Notes: generated by a model from the sequence alone, not told the origin. A DNA stretch of 64,000 nt from Pirellulales bacterium (GCA_022844125.1 JALHMI010000016.1:1-64000); one strand, 5' to 3'; shown: positions 25,714 to 34,740, counted from the first letter of the stretch. Translations and numbers: made by a program.

Positions 25714-25719
25714 ATTATA
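25714..25719 (-). promoter_or_regulatory. candidate -10 box (TATAAT) of hisH
   Basis: There is a perfect TATAAT on the minus strand, about 102 bases upstream of the hisH ATG. The -35 region is GC-rich and unconvincing. Confidence 0.4.
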
Positions 25720-25807
25720 ACCGCACGAATCCGCCCGCAGCAGGGCTCCCGAACGAGACTCGGGAGAGTGCTCGCAGGAAGCGCGGGGGCACAGACCCCG
25801 GCTCCAG

Positions 25808-26632
25808 CTACTGGGCCGCTTTCTCGGGATAAACCACGAGTTCCACGCGGTTGTTCCGCTCGCGGCCGGCCGCCGTGGCGTTCGAAACCACGGGATGATT
25901 GCTGCCATGACCGACGATAAACATCCGAGTCGCCGGAATCTGCCCTCGAGCAACCAGGTACTGGTACACGGCCGTGGCCCGGGCGACCGAAAGTTGCTGA
26001 TGGTCGCCCACGCCGGGAGTTTGAATGAACTCGTTGTCGGTGTGGCCTTCGATGCCGATCGTCTGCTGCGGATAGTTCCGCGCCAGCTCGGCCGCCACCA
26101 TGTCGAGCGTCCCGCCGGCCACGGGTTGCAGCGCGCTTGAACCCATTTGGAAGAGTTTCGTCGAGGGGAGTTCCACGCGAATCACGTCGCCATCGGCCCG
26201 CACCTCGATGCCTGGCAGATTCAGCGTCGAGAGATTTTTCTGCAGGCTGCTGTTGGCCGTGATCTGGGCGCCCGCCCGCTTGCGGGCCGAAGCCATCAGG
26301 GCTTCGGTCTGTTTTTCGGTGAGCTGTTTCTCGTCGCGGACTTGCGCGAGCTGCGTCGTTGCGGTCGAAAGTTGCTCGCGGACGGCCGCCAGTTGATCTT
26401 CAACGATCTTCGACTGTTGCCGGGTCTGGGCGAGCAGCGATTGCAGTTCCTGATTGTTACGGTCGAAGTCGGCGGCCCGGGCCTGCAGTTCCGTGTTCCG
26501 CTGCTGCAGGGCGATCTGCTGTTGCTGCAGGGCCTGGGTTTGATTCTTGAGCGCAACGGAGTTCTCCGCGCAGCCCTGAAGCAGCACGAGAAAACCGAAA
26601 ACCAGCGATGTCGTCCCACTGACGACCCGCAT
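25808..26632 (-). CDS. OmpA-family peptidoglycan-binding lipoprotein with coiled coil
   Basis: A 274-residue envelope protein. The N-terminal signal ends in a lipobox, VLLQGC (Cys at about 21). Residues about 25-125 are a Gln/Leu/Glu-rich coiled coil (ALQQQQIALQQRNTELQARA). The C-terminal OmpA domain (about 150-270) carries GIEGHTDNEFI and the peptidoglycan-binding LSVARATAVYQYLVARG ... ERNNRVELVVYP pattern. It would tether the outer membrane to the cell wall; this matters because planctomycetes were once thought to lack peptidoglycan. The ATG at 26632 has AAGGAG nine bases upstream, so the longer frame to 26863 is rejected. Hairpins with arms CTCCCG/CGGGAG follow the stop. Confidence 0.88.
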   Translation of the reverse strand: MRVVSGTTSLVFGFLVLLQGCAENSVALKNQTQALQQQQIALQQRNTELQARAADFDRNNQELQSLLAQTRQQSKIVEDQLAAVREQLSTATTQLAQVRDEKQLTEKQTEALMASARKRAGAQITANSSLQKNLSTLNLPGIEVRADGDVIRVELPSTKLFQMGSSALQPVAGGTLDMVAAELARNYPQQTIGIEGHTDNEFIQTPGVGDHQQLSVARATAVYQYLVARGQIPATRMFIVGHGSNHPVVSNATAAGRERNNRVELVVYPEKAAQ

Positions 26633-26870
26633 AGGGTTCACTCCTTGAACACTCATTGGGGACGGAACGTCCGCATCGAAGGGACCTCGTCGCGCAGGTG
26701 CGCTCCGAGATGAGGGCGGGATGGTAGTGCCCCCCGCGCACCGCTGCAAGAGCAGTTTGTAACGACTCTGACCACCCGCTCCGAGATTAGTCCGAAGCGC
26801 GAGCGAGGGTACCCCGCCGCATCGTAATCGCCCGCTCATCGACTTCCCTCCCTCGATTTCCACACTTCAT

Positions 26871-27380
26871 TCATCGTGCTGCTAGCAACTCTTCTTGATC
26901 GACTTCTTTCCGCTCCGGATACACCCCGTAGAACCGTTTGATGAAGTTGCGATGCCAGGCCTGCGGCTTGTGCGGCTCCCAGCCCCAGCGGGCAAACAGC
27001 CGGTCCGAAATCCGCAGGTTCCAGGCGTCGCACAGGATCGCGTCAGACCGCTTGATCCGAGCCACCTCATCCAGCGTCTGCAGCGCCTGGCGGAAGCTGG
27101 CAAAGCTGGTGTCGCGACTCGAAAGAATGTAAGTCAGGGCCAGGTAATTCGGACAGCGCCGCGGTTGGTTGTAATACAGCAGGCATTGATCGCCTGCGCG
27201 ACGCTCGTGATAACGGCGACCCCACCACTCGCTCTCCAGCACCGAGGCGAGCTTCGGCCATGGGCGCAAGTGAATCGCGGTCAGCTGGCCGCTCCGGGTT
27301 TCGATGACGCCGTAACGTCCGCGCGCGAGCTGTGCCGCAGCGGCGCCCAGCGGATCGGTGAGTGTCTTGGCAAACAGCAT
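26871..27380 (-). CDS. uncharacterised conserved protein (possible acyltransferase-like fold)
   Basis: I do not recognise this 169-residue protein with certainty. It has no signal peptide or membrane helix. Notable segments are GVIETRSGQLTAIHLRPWPK, an Arg/Trp-rich WWGRRYHER, ALTYILSSRDTSFASFRQAL, ILCDAWNLRISDRLFARWGW and WHRNFIKRFYGVYPE. The last two resemble the distal part of GNAT acetyltransferases, but the acetyl-CoA motif is not evident. Similar sequences occur in Pirellulales (recollection). The ATG at 27380, with AAGGA upstream, begins just after the prepilin peptidase stop at 27403, so the two are probably co-transcribed. Confidence 0.65.
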   Translation of the reverse strand: MLFAKTLTDPLGAAAAQLARGRYGVIETRSGQLTAIHLRPWPKLASVLESEWWGRRYHERRAGDQCLLYYNQPRRCPNYLALTYILSSRDTSFASFRQALQTLDEVARIKRSDAILCDAWNLRISDRLFARWGWEPHKPQAWHRNFIKRFYGVYPERKEVDQEELLAAR

Positions 27381-27402
27381 CGGGCGTCCTTTCGCTAGCG
27401 GC

Positions 27403-28698
27403 TCAGCTGCGATCCAACTTACGTCGCACAATTTCGTACCCGCCCAGCATCACTGCCATCAGCACCAGGCAGATCACGATCATCGCCGGCACGAACCAGC
27501 CGAGCTCAAACACGCCGGCCGTGGCTTCCCAGCAGCCCACCCAGCGCACGATGACCGTCATCGCTCCCAGGCACAAGAAGGGCCCGTAGGGAATCTCGCG
27601 CTCGCGATGCAGTACCCAGTTGCCCACCGCGAACAGGATCGCGAAGAACGGCGCGACGAAGAACACGATCAGCGAAGCTTGCCAACCGACAAACGTGCCA
27701 ATCATCGCCATCAGCGTGACGTCGCCAAAGCCCATCGCCTCGCGCTTGAGGACATAGGTGCCGATCAATCGCACGGCCCAGATCACGCCTGCTCCGCCGG
27801 CCAACCCCGCGAGCGCGCTCACGAGCGCGGCCCGCTGCTCGCGCGGCAAGGCCGGACCGAACAGCGCTAGCCCTACGGCGCCAAGGATCCAGCCGATCAG
27901 AATCAGGTACGTGATGCGCTCCGCCCGCAGACGATGCAAGAACACGCGCACCGCCGTGCCCCAGCCGCGACGCGTGTTCCAACGCCGCGGCAACAGTGCA
28001 AAGCACCACAGCGACCAGCAACCGAGCGCCAGCCACATGCCTTGGACGCCGTTGAGCGGGAGCGGCCAGAAGTTCGGCGACGCCAGCGTCAGGAACTCTT
28101 CGAGCGTCTGCCCCCCGTGCGTAAAGTGCGCGGCCGGCAGCAGCGACCAGGGATACACCACAGCCAGCGCAATCCCCAGCAGCGTGCCCGGCACCGTGAT
28201 CGAGTCGGGAATTGTTTTTTCATCGAGATCGATCAGCGACGCGGCCAGCATCATTCCCAGCAGCAGCCCGTGCGACACGAACCGCAGGTGCTCGGCCAGC
28301 GCGATGTTCGCAGTCAGGAACTCCGGTGGCGGCAGCAGCATGCCCCGGGGCGCCCACAGCCGCTGGGCGGCTTGCGTTTCCCAGGTGTAGAGCACGGCCA
28401 GCGCTACGCCGGTCCCCAACTCGACCAGCATGGGCCGCAGCCAGAATCGGGCGCCGTGCGCGCGAACCTCGCGCGCGAGCCCCCACCAGCCGTAGACCGG
28501 AATGCGATCGCTCCAGACGCGCGGCGGCACGCCATTCGGTGCGGCACTCCAGGGGCTGATCCGCCGCTGGTTCCAGGCTAGGCGGTAAGTCGCCAGGTTA
28601 ATCGCGCTGCCGGCCATCGCTCCCACCAGCGTGAGTAGCAGCAGCCGCAGGGGCAGCGGAATGGCGAGGATTACATCCACACGAAGTCCCGAGCGCAA
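27403..28698 (-). CDS. prepilin peptidase (type IV leader peptidase, A24 family)
   Basis: A 431-residue polytopic membrane aspartyl protease that cleaves pilin-like leader peptides such as that of the protein at 5726-6403. The two catalytic aspartates are in SLIDLDEKTIPD and in MGFGDVTLMAMIGTFVGW. It is longer than the ~270-residue norm because of a loop region of about 80 residues between the two halves (around 190-270). The cysteine motif of the N-methyltransferase domain is absent. There is no in-frame ATG: the start is TTG at 28698 or GTG at 28680 (VDVILAIPL). It follows aroK by 33 bases on the same strand. Confidence 0.85.
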   Translation of the reverse strand: MRSGLRVDVILAIPLPLRLLLLTLVGAMAGSAINLATYRLAWNQRRISPWSAAPNGVPPRVWSDRIPVYGWWGLAREVRAHGARFWLRPMLVELGTGVALAVLYTWETQAAQRLWAPRGMLLPPPEFLTANIALAEHLRFVSHGLLLGMMLAASLIDLDEKTIPDSITVPGTLLGIALAVVYPWSLLPAAHFTHGGQTLEEFLTLASPNFWPLPLNGVQGMWLALGCWSLWCFALLPRRWNTRRGWGTAVRVFLHRLRAERITYLILIGWILGAVGLALFGPALPREQRAALVSALAGLAGGAGVIWAVRLIGTYVLKREAMGFGDVTLMAMIGTFVGWQASLIVFFVAPFFAILFAVGNWVLHREREIPYGPFLCLGAMTVIVRWVGCWEATAGVFELGWFVPAMIVICLVLMAVMLGGYEIVRRKLDRS

Positions 28699-28731
28699 GG
28701 GAAGGACGAGCGCAGGCGGGAAACCGCGCGC

Positions 28732-29253
28732 TTAACTCGCGAGTCCCAGCCCCACAAGAATAGCGTCGGCAACCTGGGCGGGTGTTTTCCCCTCGGTGTC
28801 GACCTCCAGGTCGGCACAAGCGCGATAAATGGCACGCCGGGCGTCGAGCGTAGCGATGATCTCGTTTATGCCGCCAGTGGTCGAGAGGTTCGGCCGCCGG
28901 CTGGCCGTGAGCTTGTCCGACTCGATCCGTTGCCAGAGCGTCTGGGGCGAAGCCGTCAGCCAGGCGACTTTGCCCCGGCCGGCGAGCGCCGCGCGATTCT
29001 CCTCGCGAACCACCGCACCGCCACCCAGCGCGAGCACGGCCGCACTCTTATCGGCCAGTTCCGCCACGACCTGCGACTCCAGGTCGCGGAAAGCCGTTTC
29101 GCCATCCTCGGCAAAAAGCTGCTTGATCGATTTGCCAGCCCGCTGTTCGATGAGCGCATCGGCATCGAACCACTCCCAGCCCAGGCGCTCGGCCAGCACC
29201 GCGGCGACAGAAGTCTTGCCGGTCCCTCGCAGTCCGATCAGCACGAGATTCAT
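28732..29253 (-). CDS. aroK: shikimate kinase
   Basis: A 173-residue NMP-kinase-fold enzyme that phosphorylates shikimate. It has Walker A GLRGTGKTSVA, the shikimate-binding WEWFDADALIEQRAGKSI, AFRDLESQVVAEL, LGGGAVVREENR, and the lid LTASRRPNLS. Length is standard. It starts 21 bases downstream of aroDE, so consecutive steps (dehydratase, dehydrogenase, kinase) are co-transcribed. Confidence 0.96.
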   Translation of the reverse strand: MNLVLIGLRGTGKTSVAAVLAERLGWEWFDADALIEQRAGKSIKQLFAEDGETAFRDLESQVVAELADKSAAVLALGGGAVVREENRAALAGRGKVAWLTASPQTLWQRIESDKLTASRRPNLSTTGGINEIIATLDARRAIYRACADLEVDTEGKTPAQVADAILVGLGLAS

Positions 29254-29274
29254 GTGCGATGCGTCCCGCGCTGG

Positions 29275-30765
29275 TTAGTACTTGGCCGGACCGATCGCCC
29301 GCTTCAGCACGTCGCGCATCAGCTCGGCCGGCGGATCCTGGCCCGTGAACTGCTGGAACTGCAACCGAGCCTGCCGGACGAACATTTCCACGCCGCTCAC
29401 CACCGTGCAGCTCTGGCTGCGAGCCTCCTTCAGCAGCAGCGTGTTCTCGGGATTGTACACCGTGTCGAACACGATCATCGATGGCCGCAGATGATGCTTG
29501 TCGTAAGGCGTGGCATCGACGTTGGGGTGCATGCCGACCGGCGTGCAGTTCACGATCACGTCAGGATGCACCGAGTAGCGCGAGTTCCAATCGACCGTTT
29601 TGCACTCGAGCGACTTGGCAAGCTGCTCGGCACGCTCGGAAGTGCGCCCGGAGATGACCACAGCCGCGCCGATTTTCTTGAGTCCATAGGCGATCGCCTT
29701 GGCGGCGCCACCCGCGCCCAGCACCAGCGCGGTCTGATGCGCGAGCGTCGCGTCGGCGCGGCCGAAATGTTCGGCGATCGCTTCTTCCAGGCTGCCGAGA
29801 GCCGCGCGACAGTCGGTGTTGTAGCCGGTGATCTTGCCGTCTTTGAACAGCAGCGTGTTCGCGGCGCCGATGCCGGTCAGGCTTTCGTCCGCCACGTCGA
29901 GCTTCTTGGCCACGGCTTCCTTGTGGGGAATCGTGACGCTCAGACCATGAATGTCCAGCTTGGGCGCGTCGAGCAGGAACTGATCCAGATGTTCGCGCGG
30001 CACGCGGAACGGTACGTACACGGCGTTGATGTCCAGCCGCCGGAAGGCCGCGTTATGCACGATCGGACTCAAACTATGGCCGATCGGATCGCCGATCACG
30101 CCATAGACCTTCGTCTCGGCGTTCAAGCGGTTGTAGTGATAGATGTCGTTCATCTGCGTGAAACTGAGCTGACCCGGGGCCAGCGTCCGTTCGTGATGAA
30201 ACGTGGCAAACGTGAACGGAGCGCCGAACTTGCCGGCCAGAATCCGCGACGGCGTGCCGACGTCTCCCATGCAGATGCCGACCGTGGGCACCTTGCTGTT
30301 CTTGATCAGCGACAGAATTCGCAAGTTGTCGTGCGGCGTGTTGCCCATCGTGGCCAGCTTCACGATGTCGGCGTCGAGGCTCGCCAGCCGGGCATGAATC
30401 TCTTCGAGGTTGTCCGGCGTGCGGCGAAAGTCGTGCAGGCTGATGACCCGCTTGGTCTTACCATAACGCGGGATCGAACCGGCGATGTCGTCTTCCAGGT
30501 CGACGTACTCAACCCCCTCGGCGATCGCGCTCCGCAGCAGCATCAGCCGCTGCTCTTCGGTGCCGGGCCACTTGCCGCCGTCGCGCTCGCGGCGGCAGGT
30601 GATCACCACCGGCGAAGGCCGATCGGCCAACAGCCGCTTGAGGTTCACCTCGCCGTTGATGTAATCCAGCCGCAACTCGACCAGCTTCGCCCCCTGCGAA
30701 ACCAGGTGGCGATGCTCGGCGATCATGTGGCGATGGCGGCCGCGGGCAATGCTGACGCAGATCAT
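29275..30765 (-). CDS. aroDE: bifunctional 3-dehydroquinate dehydratase / shikimate dehydrogenase
   Basis: A 496-residue fusion of two consecutive shikimate-pathway enzymes. Residues about 1-225 are a type I dehydroquinase with catalytic residues in YVDLEDD, VISLHDFRRTP (His) and DIVKLATMGNTP (Schiff-base Lys). Residues about 230-495 are shikimate dehydrogenase: GVIGDPIGHSLSPIVHNAAF, GLSVTIPHKEAV (Lys), GAANTLL, GYNTDCRAAL (Asp), and the NADP-binding GAGGAAKAIAYGL. This order is the one known from plants and chlamydiae. The ATG is at 30765, with a TATAAT 56 bases upstream. It leads the aroDE-aroK-prepilin peptidase-26871 gene row. Confidence 0.96.
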   Translation of the reverse strand: MICVSIARGRHRHMIAEHRHLVSQGAKLVELRLDYINGEVNLKRLLADRPSPVVITCRRERDGGKWPGTEEQRLMLLRSAIAEGVEYVDLEDDIAGSIPRYGKTKRVISLHDFRRTPDNLEEIHARLASLDADIVKLATMGNTPHDNLRILSLIKNSKVPTVGICMGDVGTPSRILAGKFGAPFTFATFHHERTLAPGQLSFTQMNDIYHYNRLNAETKVYGVIGDPIGHSLSPIVHNAAFRRLDINAVYVPFRVPREHLDQFLLDAPKLDIHGLSVTIPHKEAVAKKLDVADESLTGIGAANTLLFKDGKITGYNTDCRAALGSLEEAIAEHFGRADATLAHQTALVLGAGGAAKAIAYGLKKIGAAVVISGRTSERAEQLAKSLECKTVDWNSRYSVHPDVIVNCTPVGMHPNVDATPYDKHHLRPSMIVFDTVYNPENTLLLKEARSQSCTVVSGVEMFVRQARLQFQQFTGQDPPAELMRDVLKRAIGPAKY

Positions 30766-30820
30766 GGCTGGCAGGGCTTGTTCCGGACGAAATGAGTGAA
30801 TAAGGGGGGTGAGCCGATCA

Positions 30821-30826
30821 ATTATA
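30821..30826 (-). promoter_or_regulatory. candidate -10 box (TATAAT) of the aroDE operon
   Basis: There is a perfect TATAAT on the minus strand, 56 bases upstream of the aroDE ATG. The -35 region is GC-rich and unclear. No leader peptide or terminator-like structure was seen between it and aroDE, unlike aroF. Confidence 0.45.
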
Positions 30827-30888
30827 GCCCCGGCCGGCTGAGGTCGTTAGAGGCTGTGAACTCGCCGTCTATTCGACCGTTACCCAAG

Positions 30889-30960
30889 CGCAGGGGATGC
30901 TTTCCCTGGGCTTCTGGACTCGCCGCAGCTGCCGAACCCCGGAAATGCATTTCCTGGGCT
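30889..30960. repeat. BIME-like twin-hairpin repeat, copy 3
   Basis: It lies downstream of the mutL stop. The first hairpin (30891-30910) has arms CAGGGGA and TCCCTGGG. The second (30937-30958) has arms CCCCGGAAA and TTTCCTGGG, with one mismatch. They are 26 bases apart, as in copies 1 and 2, and the unit again ends in GGGCTT. Confidence 0.7.
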
Positions 30961-31005
30961 TAACGAGGCGCTGCACAAGCAGCCAGGTTCGCGCTCGCCG
31001 GCAAG

Positions 31006-32913
31006 CTAAATTCGCATGAACTGCCGGTCCAGCTCTTCGCGGCTGAAGAATAGCGCCGTCGGGCGGCCGTGCGGGCAGTGGTGCGTGTCCTGGGCCAGGT
31101 GCCGCTGCTCCAGCAGGGCCGCGATCTCGCCCGGCGTGAGCTTGTCCCCCGCCTTGATCGCCGCCTTGCAACTGATCATGTGCAAGAGTGAATCCAAAAG
31201 GTCGCGCCGCTCCGGCTTCTTGCCACCGCTCATCAGGTGATCCACCAGGTCGCGCAGCACCTCGGCCGGCCGCATGTTCGCCAGCATCGCCGGATAGCTC
31301 GAAACCAGAATCGTGTCTCCACCGAACGGTTCGACCGTCACACCAAGCTGCGCGAGCAGATCCTGCGCCTCGAGCACCGCCGCCGCTTCGGCGGGACTCA
31401 AGTCCACCGGTTCCGGCACGAGCAGCGCTTGCGACTCGAGCGCCCCGGCCAGCACCTTCTCGCGCAGGAACTCATACAGAATCCGCTCGTGCAGGGCGTG
31501 CTGATCGATGACGACCATCCCTTCCGCATTCTCAGTCACCAGGTATCGGTTGTGCAGTTGCAGCGCGGTCACTCCCGCCGCCGGGGGATCGACACGATGC
31601 TCGCGCGCCGCACTGCCTGCCAATGGCTCATCGGATGAAGCCGGCCCGTGATAGTCCGGCGCATGATAGTCTGGGACAGCCTGCCAGCGGCGATCGAGCG
31701 TGCTCAGCTCCAGCGGCGCGCGAGGGCGCTGCCACTGGTCGTCAAAGCTGGCCTGGGTCTGCGGCGCCGGCTCGCGCTGCCCATTGCCATCGCCCGTGCC
31801 GTCGAAGGCCGCCAGTTCCCCCTTGGCCCAATCCACCAGCTCGCGGCGCATCTGCTCGGCTTGCTGCGGATCGACGGCGGCGGCCGCTTCGCCCGTCGTC
31901 ACGGGCTGCAGTCGAGCCGTCAGATCGGTCGAGAGAAACTTCGTCCGCAGCGTGCCCAGGAGCTGACCATAGAGTTTGCCCGACTCCTGAAAGCGCACCT
32001 CCAGCTTCGTGGGATGCACGTTCACGTCGACCAGTTCGGCGGGCATTTCAATCCGCAGGAACGCGATCGGATAGCGTCCTGTCAGCAGCAGCCCGCGATA
32101 GGCCTCGCTGAGCGCGTGCTGCAGCGAGCGATCGCGAATCGCCCGGCCGTTGAGAAACAGGTACTGCAGCCGCGGATTGCTGCGGCTGTGGCTGGGGCTT
32201 GCCGCATAGCCGCTCAGCCGCACCTGGTCGTCCTGGCTGGAAAGCGGTATCAGATCAGCGGCCAGGTCGTGCCCGAAGAATGCCGCGATCCGGTCGCGCC
32301 AATCCACCGCCGGCGGCAGGTCGTACACGCTGCGGCCGTTGTGCTTGAGCGTGCAGTGCACCTTGGGATAGGCCAGCGCCACCCGCGTGAACGCCTCACC
32401 AACGTGCCCCATCTCGGTTTGAGTCGAGCGCTGAAACTTTCTCCGTACGGGCGTGTTGTAGAACAACTGCCGGATTTCGATTGTCGTGCCGCAAGGAGTT
32501 CCGCAGGGCCCAATCGGCGAGGCGTGTCCACCGGCGACTTCCAGCTCGTGCCCGCTGGTCGCATCGTGCGGGCGGCTGCGAATCGTGAGCCGGCTGATTT
32601 CGGCGATCGAAGCCAGTGCCTCGCCGCGAAACCCCAGTGTGCCCACGCGGAACAGATCGTCGGCATCAGCGATCTTGCTCGTGGCATGACTGGCCACGGC
32701 CAGCGGCAACTGTTCGGCCGAGATCCCGCAGCCGTCGTCGCTCACGCGCACCAGGTCCAGCCCCCCCTGCTCCACCGCGACGTCGACCCGCGTAGCGCCC
32801 GAATCGATCGAGTTCTCCATCAGCTCTTTCACGACACTGGCCGGTCGCTCGATGACTTCGCCCGCGGCGATCTTGTTGATCACGCTGGCGGAAAGCTGAC
32901 GAATGGTGGGCAT
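31006..32913 (-). CDS. mutL: DNA mismatch repair protein MutL (nicking endonuclease type)
   Basis: A 635-residue GHKL ATPase that links mismatch recognition to strand removal. It begins MPTIRQLSASVINKIAAGEV. ATPase motifs are ELMENSIDSGA, VSDDGCGI, SHATSKI and GFRGEALASI. The C-terminal domain carries the endonuclease motif DQHALHERILYE, which matches DQHA(x)2E(x)4E exactly, and CPHGRP with its metal-binding Cys and His. It should therefore nick DNA itself, unlike E. coli MutL. The linker, about 370-450, is Gln/Pro-rich. The ATG at 32913 is used instead of a TTG at 32940. It starts 60 bases after the sigma54 activator. Confidence 0.97.
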   Translation of the reverse strand: MPTIRQLSASVINKIAAGEVIERPASVVKELMENSIDSGATRVDVAVEQGGLDLVRVSDDGCGISAEQLPLAVASHATSKIADADDLFRVGTLGFRGEALASIAEISRLTIRSRPHDATSGHELEVAGGHASPIGPCGTPCGTTIEIRQLFYNTPVRRKFQRSTQTEMGHVGEAFTRVALAYPKVHCTLKHNGRSVYDLPPAVDWRDRIAAFFGHDLAADLIPLSSQDDQVRLSGYAASPSHSRSNPRLQYLFLNGRAIRDRSLQHALSEAYRGLLLTGRYPIAFLRIEMPAELVDVNVHPTKLEVRFQESGKLYGQLLGTLRTKFLSTDLTARLQPVTTGEAAAAVDPQQAEQMRRELVDWAKGELAAFDGTGDGNGQREPAPQTQASFDDQWQRPRAPLELSTLDRRWQAVPDYHAPDYHGPASSDEPLAGSAAREHRVDPPAAGVTALQLHNRYLVTENAEGMVVIDQHALHERILYEFLREKVLAGALESQALLVPEPVDLSPAEAAAVLEAQDLLAQLGVTVEPFGGDTILVSSYPAMLANMRPAEVLRDLVDHLMSGGKKPERRDLLDSLLHMISCKAAIKAGDKLTPGEIAALLEQRHLAQDTHHCPHGRPTALFFSREELDRQFMRI

Positions 32914-32973
32914 CGGACGAGTCACGGCGGAATAGCTCAAGGCTGCGGATGACTTTGGCGGGGCCGAATGCGA

Positions 32974-34377
32974 TTACAGCCCGTACTCTTTAATCTTGCG
33001 ATACAGCGTGCGTTCGCCGATGCCGAGCATTTCGGCCGCGGCTTCGCGATTGCCGCCCGTTTGCTCAAGCGTTTCGGTGATGAACAGCCGCTCGATCTCG
33101 CTCAGCGGCTTGCCGACCAGCGAGCCGAGGTTCGAGCCGCGGGCGTCTTCCGTCTGCTCGACCGGAGCAGCCAGTTCGCTCGGCAGGTCGTCCACGTCGA
33201 GCACGCCGTCGTAGTCGACCACGACCATGCTCTCGATCACGTTGCGAAGCTGCCGCACGTTGCCGGGCCAGTCGTAAGCCATCAGCGCCCGCCGCGCGGC
33301 GGTCGACACGCTGTCGATCTTCTTATGATGCCGCTTGGCAAACTGCTTGATGAAGTGCTCCATCAGCAGCGGAATATCCTGGCTGCGGTCGGCCAGCCGC
33401 GGCAAGTCGATCGTCACCACTTTCAGGCGATGATACAGGTCGCTGCGAAACGTGCCGGCTGCGATCGAGTCTTCCAGGTTGCGGTTCGTGGCCGAGAGAA
33501 TTCGCACGTTCACTTTGGTCATATCATTCGACCCGACGCGCGTGATCTCGCTGCTTTCCAGCACCCGGAGCAGTTTGATCTGCGTGGCCAGCGGCATGTC
33601 GCCGACTTCGTCGAGAAACAGCGTCCCGCCGTTGGCGTATTCGAATTTGCCCACTCGATCGCTCGAAGCATCGGTGAATGCGCCGCGGACGTGGCCGAAC
33701 AATTCGCTTTCCAGAATGTTCTCGCTGAGCGCGGCGCAGTTGAGGGCCACGAACGGCTTGTTCTTGCGCGGACTATTCTGATGGATCGCCTGGGCGACGA
33801 GTTCCTTGCCGGTGCCCGTGGCCCCCTGGATCAGCACGCTGGCGTCGGTCGGCGCGATCCGCTTGAGCCGATCGATGACGTCGTGCATTTGCCGGCTGTT
33901 GCCGATCACGCCTTCAAAACCGAACCGTTCGTCGAGCCGGCGATTGAGCTCGATGTTCTGCTGTCGCAGGCGCAGGCTTTCCGAAGCGCGCTCGGCGACC
34001 GCCCGAAGTTGATTCAAATCGAGCGGCTTGAGCAGGTAGTTGAAAGCCCCCTGCTGCATCGCCGTCACGGCCGAGGGAACCGTGCCGTGACCGGTGACCA
34101 GGATCACCTCGGCGTCGGGCAGTTGTTCCTTGGTGTGGGCCAGAATCGCCAGGCCATCGACCTCGTTCATCATCAGGTCGGTGATCACCAAGTCGAACGC
34201 GCCGTCGTCGATGGCCTTGATGCCTTGCGGGCCGCTCGTGGCCACGGTGCACTCGTAGCCCACGCGTTCCAGGCTCTCGGCAACGGCCTGCGCATGGGCC
34301 GCTTCGTTATCGACGATGAGCACGCGAATGGGCCCACTTTCGCCGCGTGCCCGCCTGGTGAGTGCATCCGTTGCCAT
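32974..34377 (-). CDS. NtrC-family sigma54-dependent response regulator with a variant GAFTDA loop
   Basis: A 467-residue transcription activator. It has a receiver domain (about 17-130, phospho-acceptor Asp in [14 protein letters not shown], Lys in YLLKPLD). The AAA+ domain (about 155-390) has Walker [12 protein letters not shown], Walker [13 protein letters not shown] and the arginine finger region FRSDLYHRL. The C-terminal Fis-type helix-turn-helix is [25 protein letters not shown] (two pieces). The sigma54-contacting loop reads GAFTDA (codons at 33667-33684) instead of GAFTGA. It is probably phosphorylated by the kinase encoded just upstream at 34741-35481. The ATG at 34377 is used. Targets are unknown. 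Confidence 0.93.
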   Translation of the reverse strand: MATDALTRRARGESGPIRVLIVDNEAAHAQAVAESLERVGYECTVATSGPQGIKAIDDGAFDLVITDLMMNEVDGLAILAHTKEQLPDAEVILVTGHGTVPSAVTAMQQGAFNYLLKPLDLNQLRAVAERASESLRLRQQNIELNRRLDERFGFEGVIGNSRQMHDVIDRLKRIAPTDASVLIQGATGTGKELVAQAIHQNSPRKNKPFVALNCAALSENILESELFGHVRGAFTDASSDRVGKFEYANGGTLFLDEVGDMPLATQIKLLRVLESSEITRVGSNDMTKVNVRILSATNRNLEDSIAAGTFRSDLYHRLKVVTIDLPRLADRSQDIPLLMEHFIKQFAKRHHKKIDSVSTAARRALMAYDWPGNVRQLRNVIESMVVVDYDGVLDVDDLPSELAAPVEQTEDARGSNLGSLVGKPLSEIERLFITETLEQTGGNREAAAEMLGIGERTLYRKIKEYGL

Positions 34378-34440
34378 GCCGCCGATCTTACAACATGCGC
34401 CGAACGCGCACCAGCGCTGGGCAATTCTAAGAAATACAGG

Positions 34441-34712
34441 ACGAACCGCGGAGGTCGCGGAGAAACGCAGAGGAGAGGACAGAGGAGAAAGCAAACAGGA
34501 ACTGGTTTAGCCCAGAGGCATCGCCGACGGCGTGGTACTGGACGAGCCCCATCGATTCGAAGAGAAGCACGGATGAAATCCAGAAGAAAGATCAACTGAA
34601 CCGGCTTCTACTGCCATCCTGATCCGTATTCGTCAGTGGTAATTTTTAATTTGGCACCCTTCCGCTTCTCCTCTGTCCTCTCCTCTGCGTCCCTCCGCGT
34701 ACTCTGCGGTGA
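34441..34712. repeat. terminal-inverted-repeat pair between the kinase and the regulator genes
   Basis: A perfect 24-base inverted repeat: CGCAGAGGAGAGGACAGAGG and four more bases (34466-34489), and its complement (34666-34689). Both outer flanks continue as ACCGCGGAGG/CGCGGAG and CCGCGTACTCTGCGGT, so similarity extends to about 45 bases. The 176 bases between hold no credible gene. This matches the CTCTGCGGT-type purine-rich repeats scattered in many bacterial genomes and looks like a MITE. It makes up most of the 363-base gap. Confidence 0.7.
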
Positions 34713-34740
34713 ATCCGTCTTTAACCCAGTCAAAGCGGGA

